Shown here: positions 16,024 to 24,016 of the stretch, one piece after another
Numbering within the stretch: position 1 is the first letter of the stretch
How the letters are laid out: every line of letters begins with the position of its first letter
NCBI RefSeq assembly: GCF_014352875.1
Contig: NZ_CP060695.1
Coordinates: 1,643,501-1,707,500 of the forward strand
Direction of reading: 5' to 3'
From: Polaribacter pectinis
Lineage (GTDB): Bacteria > Bacteroidota > Bacteroidia > Flavobacteriales > Flavobacteriaceae
Length of the DNA: 64,000 nucleotides
The notes under the pieces: model-generated
What the model was told of the DNA's origin: nothing
What the model saw: the letters and a program-made list of their open reading frames with translations, nothing else
The model's database searches: none
Program-made: the position numbers and the translations under genes

Positions 16024-16749
16024 ATGAAAAATTCAATCACAAAAATTATAGCAATTCTATTTGTAGCAAGCGTTTTCTCTTCTTGTGGAGTAGATATGTT
16101 TAACCGCGTAAACGGAAACAGAAATGTAGTTACAGAAGAACGAAAAGCATCAGATAATTTTACTGGAATTAAAGTAAGTACAGGAATAGATTTGTACATA
16201 ACACAAGGTTCTAAAAATAAAATTACCATAGAAGCAGATGAAAATTTGCACGATATTATAAGAACGGATATCGAAGATGGCGTTTTAAAAATATATTCTG
16301 AAAAGAATATTTGGAAAGCAAAAGCCAGGAAAGTATATGTTACAATTACAAATTTAGACCTATTAAAAGCAACAAGTGGTAGCGATGTTTATAGTGAAAA
16401 TGTAATAAAAACAGACGAAATTTCAATTTCCGCAACAAGTGGTGCAGACATTAGAATTGCAGTTGATGCTGTAAGTGTAGAAACGAGTTCAACAAGTGGT
16501 GCTGATATTAAAATTTCTGGTACAACAACAAATCATGCTTCTAGTGCAACAAGTGGTGCTTCAATTGAAGCCTATGATTTAGAAAGTAAAAACACTATTG
16601 CGAAAGCAACAAGTGGTGCAGATATAAATATTTATGCATCAGTAAACTTGGAAGCAAAAGCAACAAGTGGTGGAGATATCGATTTTAGAGGAAATCCGAA
16701 AAAAATAAACAAAAAATCTACTTCTGGCGGAAGCGTATCTGCAAGATAG
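16024..16749 (+). CDS. Head-GIN domain (DUF2807) lipoprotein
   Basis: A 241-residue lipoprotein (signal MKNSITKIIAILFVASVFSSC). GIKVSTGIDLYITQGSKNKI is the head-GIN/DUF2807 signature. A repetitive right-handed beta-helix-like part follows in which (A/S)TSG(A/G/S)(D/S)(I/V) recurs seven times from about 16370 to 16747 (ATSGSDV, ATSGADI, STSGADI, ATSGASI, ATSGADI, ATSGGDI, STSGGSV). It is exported and probably lipid-anchored in the outer membrane. It follows the PspC gene and has its own ECF-type promoter, consistent with a cell-envelope-stress regulon (inferred). Confidence 0.9.
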   Translation: MKNSITKIIAILFVASVFSSCGVDMFNRVNGNRNVVTEERKASDNFTGIKVSTGIDLYITQGSKNKITIEADENLHDIIRTDIEDGVLKIYSEKNIWKAKARKVYVTITNLDLLKATSGSDVYSENVIKTDEISISATSGADIRIAVDAVSVETSSTSGADIKISGTTTNHASSATSGASIEAYDLESKNTIAKATSGADINIYASVNLEAKATSGGDIDFRGNPKKINKKSTSGGSVSAR

Positions 16750-16776
16750 AACTCCAAAACATCAATCAACCCAAGT

Positions 16777-16814
16777 AATTTATCTTGAGGCTAGAAATGG
16801 TCTCAAGATAAATT
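16777..16814. other. 13-bp perfect inverted repeat without a T-tract
   Basis: AATTTATCTTGAG and its exact complement CTCAAGATAAATT flank a 12-base loop. It lies between the DUF2807 gene and the NTF2-like gene, 21 bases before the ATG. No T-run follows, so it is not a standard terminator. It may be an RNA stem that affects processing or translation of the downstream gene, or an operator. Confidence 0.6.
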
Positions 16815-16835
16815 CAACAACCAAACCAACCAACT

Positions 16836-17360
16836 ATGAATTCTTTTTTTGACGCTTTTAAAGGTTCTCTGATTATAAAAATTCTAATCGCAATTATTAT
16901 GTTTTTATTTTCTCTTATCACAAATGCACAAGTTGACAAAAACACAGAGTTATACAAAACTTTAAAATCTAAAGACAGCATTATTTTTGAAAGAGCATTT
17001 AACAAATGTGAAACCGAAAAACTAGAACCAATTATTGCAGAAAATTTTGAATTTTATCATGATGTTGCAGGAGTTCAGAATAAGAATGAATTTGTAGAGG
17101 CTGTAAAAGTTAATCTTTGTACAAACCCTGGTATATTTTCAAGAGAATTAGATGAATCTACTTTAGAAGTTTTTGAATTAAAAAATAATGGTAAACGTTA
17201 TGGAGCAATTCAAAGAGGAAAGCATATTTTTTTTATCACAGAAAACAATAAAATACATAAAACAGGAACAGCTCTTTTTACTCATATCTGGATTCTTGAA
17301 AAAAATATCTGGAAATTAAAAAGAGTATTAAGTTTTAATCATAAAGATGCCACAGAATAA
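16836..17360 (+). CDS. Exported NTF2-like (DUF4440-type) protein
   Basis: A 174-residue protein with an N-terminal hydrophobic signal (IIKILIAIIMFLFSLITNAQ). A cone-shaped NTF2-like domain follows: LKSKDSIIFERAFNKCETEKLEPIIAENFEFYHDVAG, then KNEFVEAVK and closing strands GTALFTHIWILEKNIWKLKRVLSF. DUF4440 proteins of this size often lack a known ligand. It stands alone between the 16777-16814 hairpin and a terminator. A weak alternative is a steroid-isomerase-like enzyme, but no catalytic pair is evident. Confidence 0.75.
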   Translation: MNSFFDAFKGSLIIKILIAIIMFLFSLITNAQVDKNTELYKTLKSKDSIIFERAFNKCETEKLEPIIAENFEFYHDVAGVQNKNEFVEAVKVNLCTNPGIFSRELDESTLEVFELKNNGKRYGAIQRGKHIFFITENNKIHKTGTALFTHIWILEKNIWKLKRVLSFNHKDATE

Positions 17361-17364
17361 AAAT

Positions 17365-17389
17365 TTATTAGAAAGCTAACTTCTAATAA
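17365..17389. other. 9-bp inverted repeat after the NTF2-like gene
   Basis: TTATTAGAA, a 7-base loop and TTCTAATAA, four bases after the stop codon. No T-run follows. It precedes a second, stronger hairpin at 17423-17461 and may form part of a compound transcript end. Confidence 0.45.
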
Positions 17390-17422
17390 TGTTACTAATA
17401 CTTGGTTTTATTAGTTTACTTG

Positions 17423-17461
17423 GTAAGACGTCGTTTTGTAAAAAACGGCGCTTACTTTTTT
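17423..17461 (+). terminator. Intrinsic terminator
   Basis: GTAAG-CGTCGTTTT pairs with AAAACGGCG-CTTAC with few mismatches, followed by six T. It ends the transcript from the NTF2-like gene before the YkgJ gene. Confidence 0.75.
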
Positions 17462-17573
17462 ATAGAGTTTAATTAATTCTTACTTTTTATATTTTTTAAA
17501 CTTCATTTTTAAGTATATTTCGCTAAATTTTACAGGGATTTTTTTTAATTATTAACTGTCGAGGGTAAATTAA

Positions 17574-18440
17574 ATGCAAACAACTAAATTAACTTCCAAA
17601 AGTATATTACCACTTACCTGCTCTAGATCTGGAACATGCTGTTTTGGCAAAGCTGTAATGTTAAATCCTTGGGAATTATTGTGCTTTAGTAAAGAGAAAA
17701 AAGTTACACCTAGAGAGTTTCGAGATCTTTATAGTGAATTTGGAGGAATTCGATTACGTTTTGACGGAAAAGAAGATAAAAAAGGGCAAAAAGCATGTAG
17801 CCAATATATAGATGGAGTTGGTTGCAGTGTTCATCTTGGTCGCCCATTAGCTTGTCGTTTGTACCCTTTAGGTCGACAAATACAATTTAATGAAACACAA
17901 TATATTTACGAAGGAAATACATTTCCTTGTTTAAATGATTGCTCTGAAGTATTAAAACTACCAAAATTAAGTGTTGGCGATTATCTTAAAGGACAAGAAG
18001 CAGATTTATTCGAAAAAGCGCAAGACGAATATTTAATAATTATGCAAAATATTGCAGATATTGCTTTTGAATTACTTTTAGATTCAGGATTATCTGCATC
18101 TGGAGATACCAAAACACTAAAAATTTGGAAGGAAATTGGAAATGAACTTCCAGAAGAATTAGCACAAAGAATTGGCAAAGATTGGCTAGATAGTTTAATG
18201 CTACCAGAAATAACTATAGAAACAGAAAACCCAGTAACGTTTGCAAAAAAACACAATGATTTACTATTATTAAAAGCCCAAGAAAGTTTTGGGAGTATAC
18301 AAACACTACAAGAACTTCATGAAGCTTCAGTTTTAATGATTGGTGTGGCGTTACATTTGGCAAAAGGTTTAGGTGCAGATACAAAAGGGATTGCAGAACA
18401 TTGGATTGAAACTGCTAAAAGCCACGGTGCAAAAGAATAA
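17574..18440 (+). CDS. YkgJ family cysteine cluster protein
   Basis: A 288-residue cytoplasmic protein with the YkgJ/UPF0153 cysteine pattern: LTCSRSGTCC near residues 14-23, then ACSQYIDGVGCSVHLGRPLAC near residues 73-93, and RLYPLG. The cysteines probably bind zinc or an iron-sulfur cluster (family knowledge). The C-terminal 170 residues are helical and extend beyond the minimal cluster. A terminator lies upstream and the convergent DUF2721 gene starts 4 bases downstream. The function in the cell is unknown. Confidence 0.88.
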   Translation: MQTTKLTSKSILPLTCSRSGTCCFGKAVMLNPWELLCFSKEKKVTPREFRDLYSEFGGIRLRFDGKEDKKGQKACSQYIDGVGCSVHLGRPLACRLYPLGRQIQFNETQYIYEGNTFPCLNDCSEVLKLPKLSVGDYLKGQEADLFEKAQDEYLIIMQNIADIAFELLLDSGLSASGDTKTLKIWKEIGNELPEELAQRIGKDWLDSLMLPEITIETENPVTFAKKHNDLLLLKAQESFGSIQTLQELHEASVLMIGVALHLAKGLGADTKGIAEHWIETAKSHGAKE

Positions 18441-18444
18441 TATT

Positions 18445-18855
18445 TTATTTCTTATTCTGTAAATGTTCTTCAATATCTGCAATATGATGTTTTAATGCTT
18501 CCGCAGAAATTTGAATTTCTCTAATTAAAAGTGCCAAAGAAATAATTAATAAAATAAGCGCAGATCCAAAAATATAAACTGCTATCATTTGTTGATTTAC
18601 ATAAATCAAGAACATTGTTAAAACACAAAATAACAGACTTGTAATACCAAAAATCTGCATCCATCTTGTTAAATTTAAACGGAGTTTTAAATTCTTTATT
18701 TGTCTTAATAAAGAGTCGTCATGTTCTTTTAAATATTTATCATGTAAGTTTCTAATTACAGATGCATAGGCTAAAAATCGGTTTGTATATGCAAGCATAA
18801 TTAAAGAAATTGCAGAAAATAAAAGCGCAGGTGTAGTAAGTGTTAGTTGTTCCAT
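18445..18855 (-). CDS. DUF2721 family membrane protein
   Basis: A 136-residue membrane protein with three hydrophobic segments (TTPALLFSAISLIMLAY, WMQIFGITSLLFCVLTMFLI, AVYIFGSALILLIISLALLI). A basic cytoplasmic loop (RNLHDKYLKEHDDSLLRQIKNLKLR) lies between the first two, as in DUF2721. The C-terminal EIQISAEALKHHIADIEEHL is a short coiled coil. Its gene end meets the YkgJ stop with 4 bases between. Function unknown. Confidence 0.85.
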   Translation of the reverse strand: MEQLTLTTPALLFSAISLIMLAYTNRFLAYASVIRNLHDKYLKEHDDSLLRQIKNLKLRLNLTRWMQIFGITSLLFCVLTMFLIYVNQQMIAVYIFGSALILLIISLALLIREIQISAEALKHHIADIEEHLQNKK

Positions 18856-18936
18856 AATTCATTGCAAAATTAGTTATTAATTTTAAATGAATTAACATTA
18901 AGTGTAATAGCATTAAAAATAAAAGCGTTCTTCTAT

Positions 18937-18944
18937 TACTTTTG
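18937..18944 (+). promoter_or_regulatory. -7 promoter box (TACTTTTG) of the DUF1206 gene
   Basis: A perfect TAnnTTTG match 17 bases before the ATG at 18961. No clear TTG lies at the usual distance upstream, so the promoter is supported by the -7 box only. Confidence 0.5.
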
Positions 18945-18960
18945 AATTGAAATTAACATC

Positions 18961-19728
18961 ATGATAAAATTCGTTAGAAAAACTGGCATTATTACAAAAG
19001 GTATTGTTTATTCACTTATTGGTGTATTAACTTTTTTAGCTGCAATCAATTTTGGGGGAAAAATCTCTGGAAAAAATGAAGTTATAACTTTTTTACAAGA
19101 ACAATTATTTGGTGCTATTTTGCTAATTATTTTATCTCTAGGTCTCTATGCTTATAGTTTTTGGAAATTTTATTCAGCTTTTTTAGACGGCAAAAAAGAA
19201 GGAACAGATAAAGCTGGAATATTAAAGAGAATTGGATACTTTTTTAGTGGTTTAATTTATGGTTTCTTTTCTACTTCTATAATTTTAAAAGTATTTAGTT
19301 TAAGCTCAAATTCAAATACGAAACAATCTGTTACACAAAATCTAATGTCTTCAAATGGAGGAGTTATAATTTTGTACATAGTTGCCGTAATTTTAGCTGC
19401 TGTTGGTATTTATCAAATTTATAAAGGTTACACAAAAAGCTTTTTAGATGACATAAAAATTTCTTCTAAAATTGAATCTAAAAAAATGTTAGAAAAAGTT
19501 GGCTATTTTGGCTTTATAGCTCGTGGAATTTCTTTTTTAATATTCGCTTTTTTTGTTTTTACGGCTTTAAATAATAATCAAACCCATGCAGTTAGAGGAC
19601 TTGAAGGTGTTTTTAATTTCTTACAAACATTTACGTGGGGAAATATTTTAATGGGAATTATGTCTTTAGGTTTTTTGTGCTACGGGATTTACCAATATTT
19701 CTTGGCGAGATATAGTTCTATTTATTAA
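18961..19728 (+). CDS. DUF1206 family integral membrane protein
   Basis: A 255-residue membrane protein with six segments organised as three similar pairs. The DUF1206 repeat begins with a (K/R)-x-G-(I/F)-x-(A/T)-(K/R)-G motif, visible as RKTGIITKGIVYSLIGVLTF, LKRIGYFFSGLIYGFFS and EKVGYFGFIARGISFLIF. So three repeats are complete. Function is unknown in this family. It is 24 bases upstream of the VanX-like peptidase, whose own -7 box lies in that gap. Confidence 0.9.
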   Translation: MIKFVRKTGIITKGIVYSLIGVLTFLAAINFGGKISGKNEVITFLQEQLFGAILLIILSLGLYAYSFWKFYSAFLDGKKEGTDKAGILKRIGYFFSGLIYGFFSTSIILKVFSLSSNSNTKQSVTQNLMSSNGGVIILYIVAVILAAVGIYQIYKGYTKSFLDDIKISSKIESKKMLEKVGYFGFIARGISFLIFAFFVFTALNNNQTHAVRGLEGVFNFLQTFTWGNILMGIMSLGFLCYGIYQYFLARYSSIY

Positions 19729-19740
19729 AATCAAAATTCT

Positions 19741-19748
19741 TATTTTTG
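19741..19748 (+). promoter_or_regulatory. -7 box TATTTTTG four bases before a start codon
   Basis: A perfect TAnnTTTG box ends 4 bases before the ATG at 19753. If this promoter is active, transcription would begin at or right next to the start codon, giving a leaderless or near-leaderless mRNA. It may instead be a chance match in AT-rich sequence. Confidence 0.35.
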
Positions 19749-19752
19749 AAAG

Positions 19753-20421
19753 ATGATTAAAAAAATAGTATTGCTTTTTATTTTTGTATGTTTTTCAACA
19801 TTAAGTGCACAACTTCCAAAAGGTTTTGTGTATTTATCTAATATTGATGCTACTATTAAATCTGAATTACGTTATTTTTCAAACAACAATTTTATAGGTA
19901 AACCAATTGATGGTTACAACAATAACTGTGTAATTGTAACTTTAGAAACTGCTAAAAAATTAGAGAAAATTCAAAAAATTTTAATCAAAAAAAACTTAAG
20001 TTTAAAAATATTTGATGCTTACAGACCTCAACAAGCTGTTAATCATTTTGTGAAATGGGCAAAAGTTTTGAATGATACTCTAATGAAAAAGGAATACTAT
20101 CCAAAAATTCCGAAATCACAATTATTTAATCTTGGTTATATAGCTTCAAAATCTGGTCACACAAGAGGTAGCACAGTAGATTTAACTATTATAGACTTAA
20201 AAACTGGCAAAGAATTAGATATGGGAAGTCCTTATGATTTTTTTGGCGAACAATCACATCCGTATTTTAGTGATATATCAAAAAAACAAAAAGAAAATCG
20301 TTTTTATTTACGTAAAATTATGCTAGCAAACGGGTTCCGTCCTTATGACAATGAATGGTGGCATTTTACTTTAAATAATGAGCCGTTTCCTAAAACTTAT
20401 TTTAATTTTCCTATTGAATAA
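19753..20421 (+). CDS. VanX/DdpX-like D-alanyl-D-alanine dipeptidase (M15)
   Basis: A 222-residue exported enzyme (signal MIKKIVLLFIFVCFSTLSAQ). It has the M15D zinc-site motifs: SGHTRGSTVDLT near residues 133-144 (SxHxxGxxxD, giving the zinc His and Asp) and DNEWWHFTL near residues 198-206 (catalytic Glu and third zinc His). LKIFDAYRPQQAV contains the substrate-binding Arg. It hydrolyses D-Ala-D-Ala or similar dipeptides in the periplasm, so a role in peptidoglycan-fragment use is more likely than vancomycin resistance; no vanA/vanH neighbour is present. Confidence 0.92.
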   Translation: MIKKIVLLFIFVCFSTLSAQLPKGFVYLSNIDATIKSELRYFSNNNFIGKPIDGYNNNCVIVTLETAKKLEKIQKILIKKNLSLKIFDAYRPQQAVNHFVKWAKVLNDTLMKKEYYPKIPKSQLFNLGYIASKSGHTRGSTVDLTIIDLKTGKELDMGSPYDFFGEQSHPYFSDISKKQKENRFYLRKIMLANGFRPYDNEWWHFTLNNEPFPKTYFNFPIE

Positions 20422-20464
20422 TAAGTTTTAACAATTTCTAAACGGCTTCAGTAAAAATCGGCAT

Positions 20465-20472
20465 TATATTTG
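20465..20472 (+). promoter_or_regulatory. -7 promoter box (TATATTTG)
   Basis: A perfect TAnnTTTG match 31 bases before the ATG at 20504. No clear -33 TTG at the usual spacing. Confidence 0.5.
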
Positions 20473-20503
20473 TATTATAAATTGCTAGAAACCAAGAAAA
20501 AAA

Positions 20504-21175
20504 ATGAAGCAACTAAATAAATTTTTCCTCTTAACATTTTGTCTTTTGTGCACAAAACAAATGTCTGCGCAGTTAGATAATAATACCAACAATAAAGAAA
20601 AAGGAAAAACGAAAGCTATTGTTTTAAAAAACTCTAAAGAAGTTAAAAAACCAAGTTCTATAGAATTAGACGGAACAAATGGCTTTAAAAAAGCTTATGA
20701 TGAAGAACAGAAAAAGTTAAAAAAGAAGCAAGAAGAAGAAAACTTAAATAATAAAGGCATTAAATCTGAAGCAAAAATAAGTGAAGAACGTTTTTTAAAA
20801 GCATTTAAAAAAGTAAACGGACAATACATTTACCCGGTAATAGATCAAGATTTAGGAAGTTTTAGAACAGACTCTAAAAGCGTTAACATTATTTGTAGAG
20901 ATTTTCAATACCCTGATGGAGATAGAGTTACCATTTATGTGAATGATATCCCTGTAGTTGTAAATATTATTTTGGAACAACGCTATCAAAAATTTTCTAT
21001 CCCTCTAGAAGTAGGTATTAATAAAATTGCTTTTAAAGCACTTAACCAAGGCACTTCTGGGCCAAATACAGCTGCATTTAAAGTATATAATGACGCAGGC
21101 ATGTTAATCTCCTCAAACGAATGGAATTTAGCAACGGGCGCTAAAGCAACATTAGTCATCGCAAAAGACAAATAA
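20504..21175 (+). CDS. Secreted protein of unknown function with Lys/Glu-rich linker
   Basis: A 223-residue exported protein (signal MKQLNKFFLLTFCLLCTKQMSAQ). I do not recognise the family. Residues 24-100 are a charged, low-complexity linker (EEQKKLKKKQEEEN). Residues about 108-223 form a compact beta-rich domain (YPVIDQDLGSFRTDSKSVNI, GDRVTIYVNDIPVVVNI, QKFSIPLEVGINKIAFKALN, GPNTAAFKVY) resembling an Ig-like or beta-sandwich fold. It is monocistronic and ends 129 bases before pdhA. Confidence 0.75.
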   Translation: MKQLNKFFLLTFCLLCTKQMSAQLDNNTNNKEKGKTKAIVLKNSKEVKKPSSIELDGTNGFKKAYDEEQKKLKKKQEEENLNNKGIKSEAKISEERFLKAFKKVNGQYIYPVIDQDLGSFRTDSKSVNIICRDFQYPDGDRVTIYVNDIPVVVNIILEQRYQKFSIPLEVGINKIAFKALNQGTSGPNTAAFKVYNDAGMLISSNEWNLATGAKATLVIAKDK

Positions 21176-21239
21176 CACGTTTACGAAAACGTTTGAGTTA
21201 AATCGAAAAATGATGTTTTTTTATTCTATATAAAACTGC

Positions 21240-21247
21240 TATTTTTG
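21240..21247 (+). promoter_or_regulatory. -7 promoter box (TATTTTTG) of the pyruvate dehydrogenase genes
   Basis: A perfect TAnnTTTG match 57 bases before the pdhA ATG, giving a leader of about 50 bases. No strong -33 box is seen. Confidence 0.5.
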
Positions 21248-21304
21248 TATTTCAGATAATATAACGTCTGCTTAAACGATTAAACAAAAAATAATTCATT
21301 TAGA

Positions 21305-22294
21305 ATGAAAAAAATCACCAAACAAACCTATTTAGATTGGTACAAAGACATGCTTTTTTGGCGTAAGTTCGAAGATAAGTTAGCTTCAGTTTACATTCAA
21401 CAAAAAGTAAGAGGATTTCTTCACTTATACAATGGTCAAGAAGCAATTTTAGCTGGTGCATTGCATGCAATGGACTTGTCTAAAGATAAAATGATTACTG
21501 CTTACAGAAATCATGTACAGCCAATTGGAATGGGAGAAGATCCTAAAAAGGTAATGGCAGAATTATTTGGAAAAGTAACAGGAACATCTAAAGGAATGGG
21601 TGGTTCTATGCATATTTTCTCTAAAGAATTTCGTTTTTATGGAGGTCATGGAATCGTTGGTGGACAAATACCTTTAGGTGCAGGACTTGCTTTTGCTGAT
21701 AAATATAAAGGAAGTGATGCTGTCACTTTAACCTGTTTTGGTGATGGTGCTGCAAGACAAGGTTCTTTACATGAAGCTTTTAATATGGCTATGTTATGGA
21801 AATTACCTGTAGTTTTTATTGTAGAAAACAATGGATACGCAATGGGAACTTCAGTTGGTAGAACTGCAAATCATGAAGATATTTGGAAATTAGGTTTAGG
21901 TTATGAAATGCCTTGTGGACCTGTAGATGCAATGAATCCTATTAAAGTTGCAGAAGCTGTAGATGAAGCGATTCAAAGAGCAAGACGTGGAGATGGACCT
22001 ACATTTTTAGAAATGAAAACATACAGATATAGAGGTCACTCAATGTCTGATGCACAACATTATAGAACTAAAGACGAAGTAGAAGAATATAAAAAAATAG
22101 ATCCTATTACACAAGTAAAGGATGTTATTTTAGAGAAAAACTATGCTACTGAAGAAGAAATTACTGCAATTGATAAAGAGGTTAAGAAAATGGTATTAGA
22201 ATGTGAGAAATTCGCAGAAGAATCTCCATTTCCAGAAACTCAACAAATGTATGATATGGTTTATGAACAAGAAGATTATCCTTTTATAAGTTAA
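21305..22294 (+). CDS. pdhA: Pyruvate dehydrogenase E1 component, alpha subunit
   Basis: A 329-residue protein that, with E1 beta, decarboxylates pyruvate using thiamine diphosphate and passes the acetyl group to E2. The thiamine-binding motif GDGAARQGSLHEAFNMAMLW...ENN (GDG to NN, residues about 139-175) is intact. The phosphorylation-loop region RYRGHSMSDAQHYRTKDEV near residue 240 is typical of alpha subunits. Length matches the family. The E2 gene starts 3 bases later. No E1 beta gene is in this window, as in other Flavobacteriaceae where it lies elsewhere. Confidence 0.95.
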   Translation: MKKITKQTYLDWYKDMLFWRKFEDKLASVYIQQKVRGFLHLYNGQEAILAGALHAMDLSKDKMITAYRNHVQPIGMGEDPKKVMAELFGKVTGTSKGMGGSMHIFSKEFRFYGGHGIVGGQIPLGAGLAFADKYKGSDAVTLTCFGDGAARQGSLHEAFNMAMLWKLPVVFIVENNGYAMGTSVGRTANHEDIWKLGLGYEMPCGPVDAMNPIKVAEAVDEAIQRARRGDGPTFLEMKTYRYRGHSMSDAQHYRTKDEVEEYKKIDPITQVKDVILEKNYATEEEITAIDKEVKKMVLECEKFAEESPFPETQQMYDMVYEQEDYPFIS

Positions 22295-22297
22295 AAT

Positions 22298-23950
22298 ATG
22301 GCTACAGTTGTAAATATGCCGCGTTTAAGTGACACCATGGAAGAGGGTGTTGTAGCGCAATGGTTAAAGAAAGTTGGAGATAAAATTGAAGAAGGTGATA
22401 TTTTAGCAGAAATCGAAACCGATAAAGCTACAATGGAATTCGAATCTTTTCACGAAGGTGTTTTATTACACATTGGTGTACAAGAAGGAGAAACTTCTCC
22501 TGTTGATAAATTGTTAGCAATTATTGGTGAAGAAGGTGAAGATATTTCTGACCTTTTATCTGGTGGTTCTTCTGATGAAAAAGAAAATTCTAAAGAAAAC
22601 GAAAGTGAAGATTCTAACGAAGAAAATTCTTCTGAAGAAAGCTCTGATGAATCAGCAGAAATTCCTGACGGAGTTAATGTAATTACGATGCCACGTTTAA
22701 GTGATACAATGACGGATGGTACTGTTGCAACTTGGTTAAAAAAAGAAGGTGATTCTGTTGAAGAAGGTGATATTTTAGCTGAAATTGAAACAGACAAAGC
22801 AACAATGGAATTCGAATGTTTCTACGAAGGAACCATTCTTTACATTGGTGTGCAAGAAGGAGAAACTGCTCCTGTAGACAGCTTACTTACCATTATTGGA
22901 CCTGCTGGAACTGATGTTTCTGAAATTGTAAAAAGTGGTGGTGCTTCTGCAAGTAGCACTTCTGACAAAAAATCTGAAGCTAAACCTGAAAAGAAAGAAG
23001 AAAAATCTTCTGATAAAAAAGAAGAAGCTAAAGCTTCAACTTCTAATACAACTACAAATAATTCTGGCGGACGTATTTTTGCGTCTCCATTGGCAAAGAA
23101 AATTGCTTCTGATAAAGGAATTAATTTAGCAGATGTTTCTGGTTCTGGTGAAAACGGAAGAATTATTAAAAAAGATGTAGAGAATTATACTCCAACAGCT
23201 ACAGTTTCTGTTGAAACTCCTTCTCCAGCATCTAGTGCTGCAACTCCATCATTCTCTGTTACAGGAGAAGAAAAATCGGAAGAAGTTAAAAACTCGCAAA
23301 TGCGTAAAGCAATTGCGAAATCTTTAGGAAACTCTAAATTTACTGCACCAGACTTCAGTTTAAACATTGAAGTTGATATGGACAATGCAATGGCTTCAAG
23401 AAAAACAATCAATGCAATACCAGATACAAAAGTATCTTTTAATGATATGGTTGTAAAAGCTTGTGCAATGGCTTTACAGAAACACCCTCAAGTAAATACT
23501 TCTTGGACAGATAATAATACAATATACCACAGTCATATTCATGTTGGTGTTGCTGTTGCTGTAGATGAAGGTTTATTAGTACCTGTTATAAAACATACAA
23601 ACCAAATGAGTTTAACTCAAATTGGTGCAACTGTTAGAGATTTAGCAGGAAAAGCAAGGCATAAGAAAATTACGCCTGCAGAAATGCAAGGAAGTACTTT
23701 TACCGTTTCTAATTTAGGAATGTTTGGTATCGATAACTTTACGTCGATTATCAATCAACCAAATTCTGCAATTTTATCTGTTGGTGCAATTGTTGAAAAA
23801 CCAGTTGTTAAAAACGGACAAATTGTTGTAGGAAATACTATGAATTTAACATTAACTTGCGATCACAGAACTGTTGATGGTGCTGTTGGTGCTCAATTCT
23901 TACAAACCTTAAAAACATTTATAGAAAACCCTGTTACAATGTTAGCATAG
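22298..23950 (+). CDS. pdhC: Pyruvate dehydrogenase E2, dihydrolipoamide acetyltransferase with two lipoyl domains
   Basis: A 550-residue E2 core enzyme. Two near-identical lipoyl domains (about residues 1-78 and 128-205) each hold the lipoylated Lys in ETDKATMEF. A Glu/Ser-rich linker joins them. A second acidic and Lys-rich linker precedes the E3/E1-binding domain (FASPLAKKIASDKGINLADV, VSGSGENGRIIKKDV), and the catalytic domain ends with CDHRTVDGAVGAQF, the HxxxDG motif. It is co-transcribed with pdhA and followed by a strong terminator. Symbol usage varies (pdhC or aceF). Confidence 0.95.
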   Translation: MATVVNMPRLSDTMEEGVVAQWLKKVGDKIEEGDILAEIETDKATMEFESFHEGVLLHIGVQEGETSPVDKLLAIIGEEGEDISDLLSGGSSDEKENSKENESEDSNEENSSEESSDESAEIPDGVNVITMPRLSDTMTDGTVATWLKKEGDSVEEGDILAEIETDKATMEFECFYEGTILYIGVQEGETAPVDSLLTIIGPAGTDVSEIVKSGGASASSTSDKKSEAKPEKKEEKSSDKKEEAKASTSNTTTNNSGGRIFASPLAKKIASDKGINLADVSGSGENGRIIKKDVENYTPTATVSVETPSPASSAATPSFSVTGEEKSEEVKNSQMRKAIAKSLGNSKFTAPDFSLNIEVDMDNAMASRKTINAIPDTKVSFNDMVVKACAMALQKHPQVNTSWTDNNTIYHSHIHVGVAVAVDEGLLVPVIKHTNQMSLTQIGATVRDLAGKARHKKITPAEMQGSTFTVSNLGMFGIDNFTSIINQPNSAILSVGAIVEKPVVKNGQIVVGNTMNLTLTCDHRTVDGAVGAQFLQTLKTFIENPVTMLA

Positions 23951-23972
23951 TTTTCTTTTAAATATACTTTAT

Positions 23973-24002
23973 AAAACCAGCGAAATTCGCTGGTTTTTTT
24001 TT
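23973..24002 (+). terminator. Intrinsic terminator after the pdhA-E2 operon
   Basis: AAAACCAGCG, loop AAATT, CGCTGG and nine T. It closes the pyruvate dehydrogenase transcript 23 bases after the stop codon. Confidence 0.92.
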
Positions 24003-24016
24003 ATTTTTAAAATTAG

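Noticed and set aside
19753..20421. Vancomycin resistance gene vanX
   Set aside because: The M15 motifs fit, but no vanA, vanH or vanRS-type neighbours are present; an ordinary cell-wall dipeptidase is the better call.
22450..22797. Ser/Glu-rich minus-strand frame inside the pyruvate dehydrogenase E2 gene
   Set aside because: Its low-complexity sequence is the complement of the acidic linker of the real gene.
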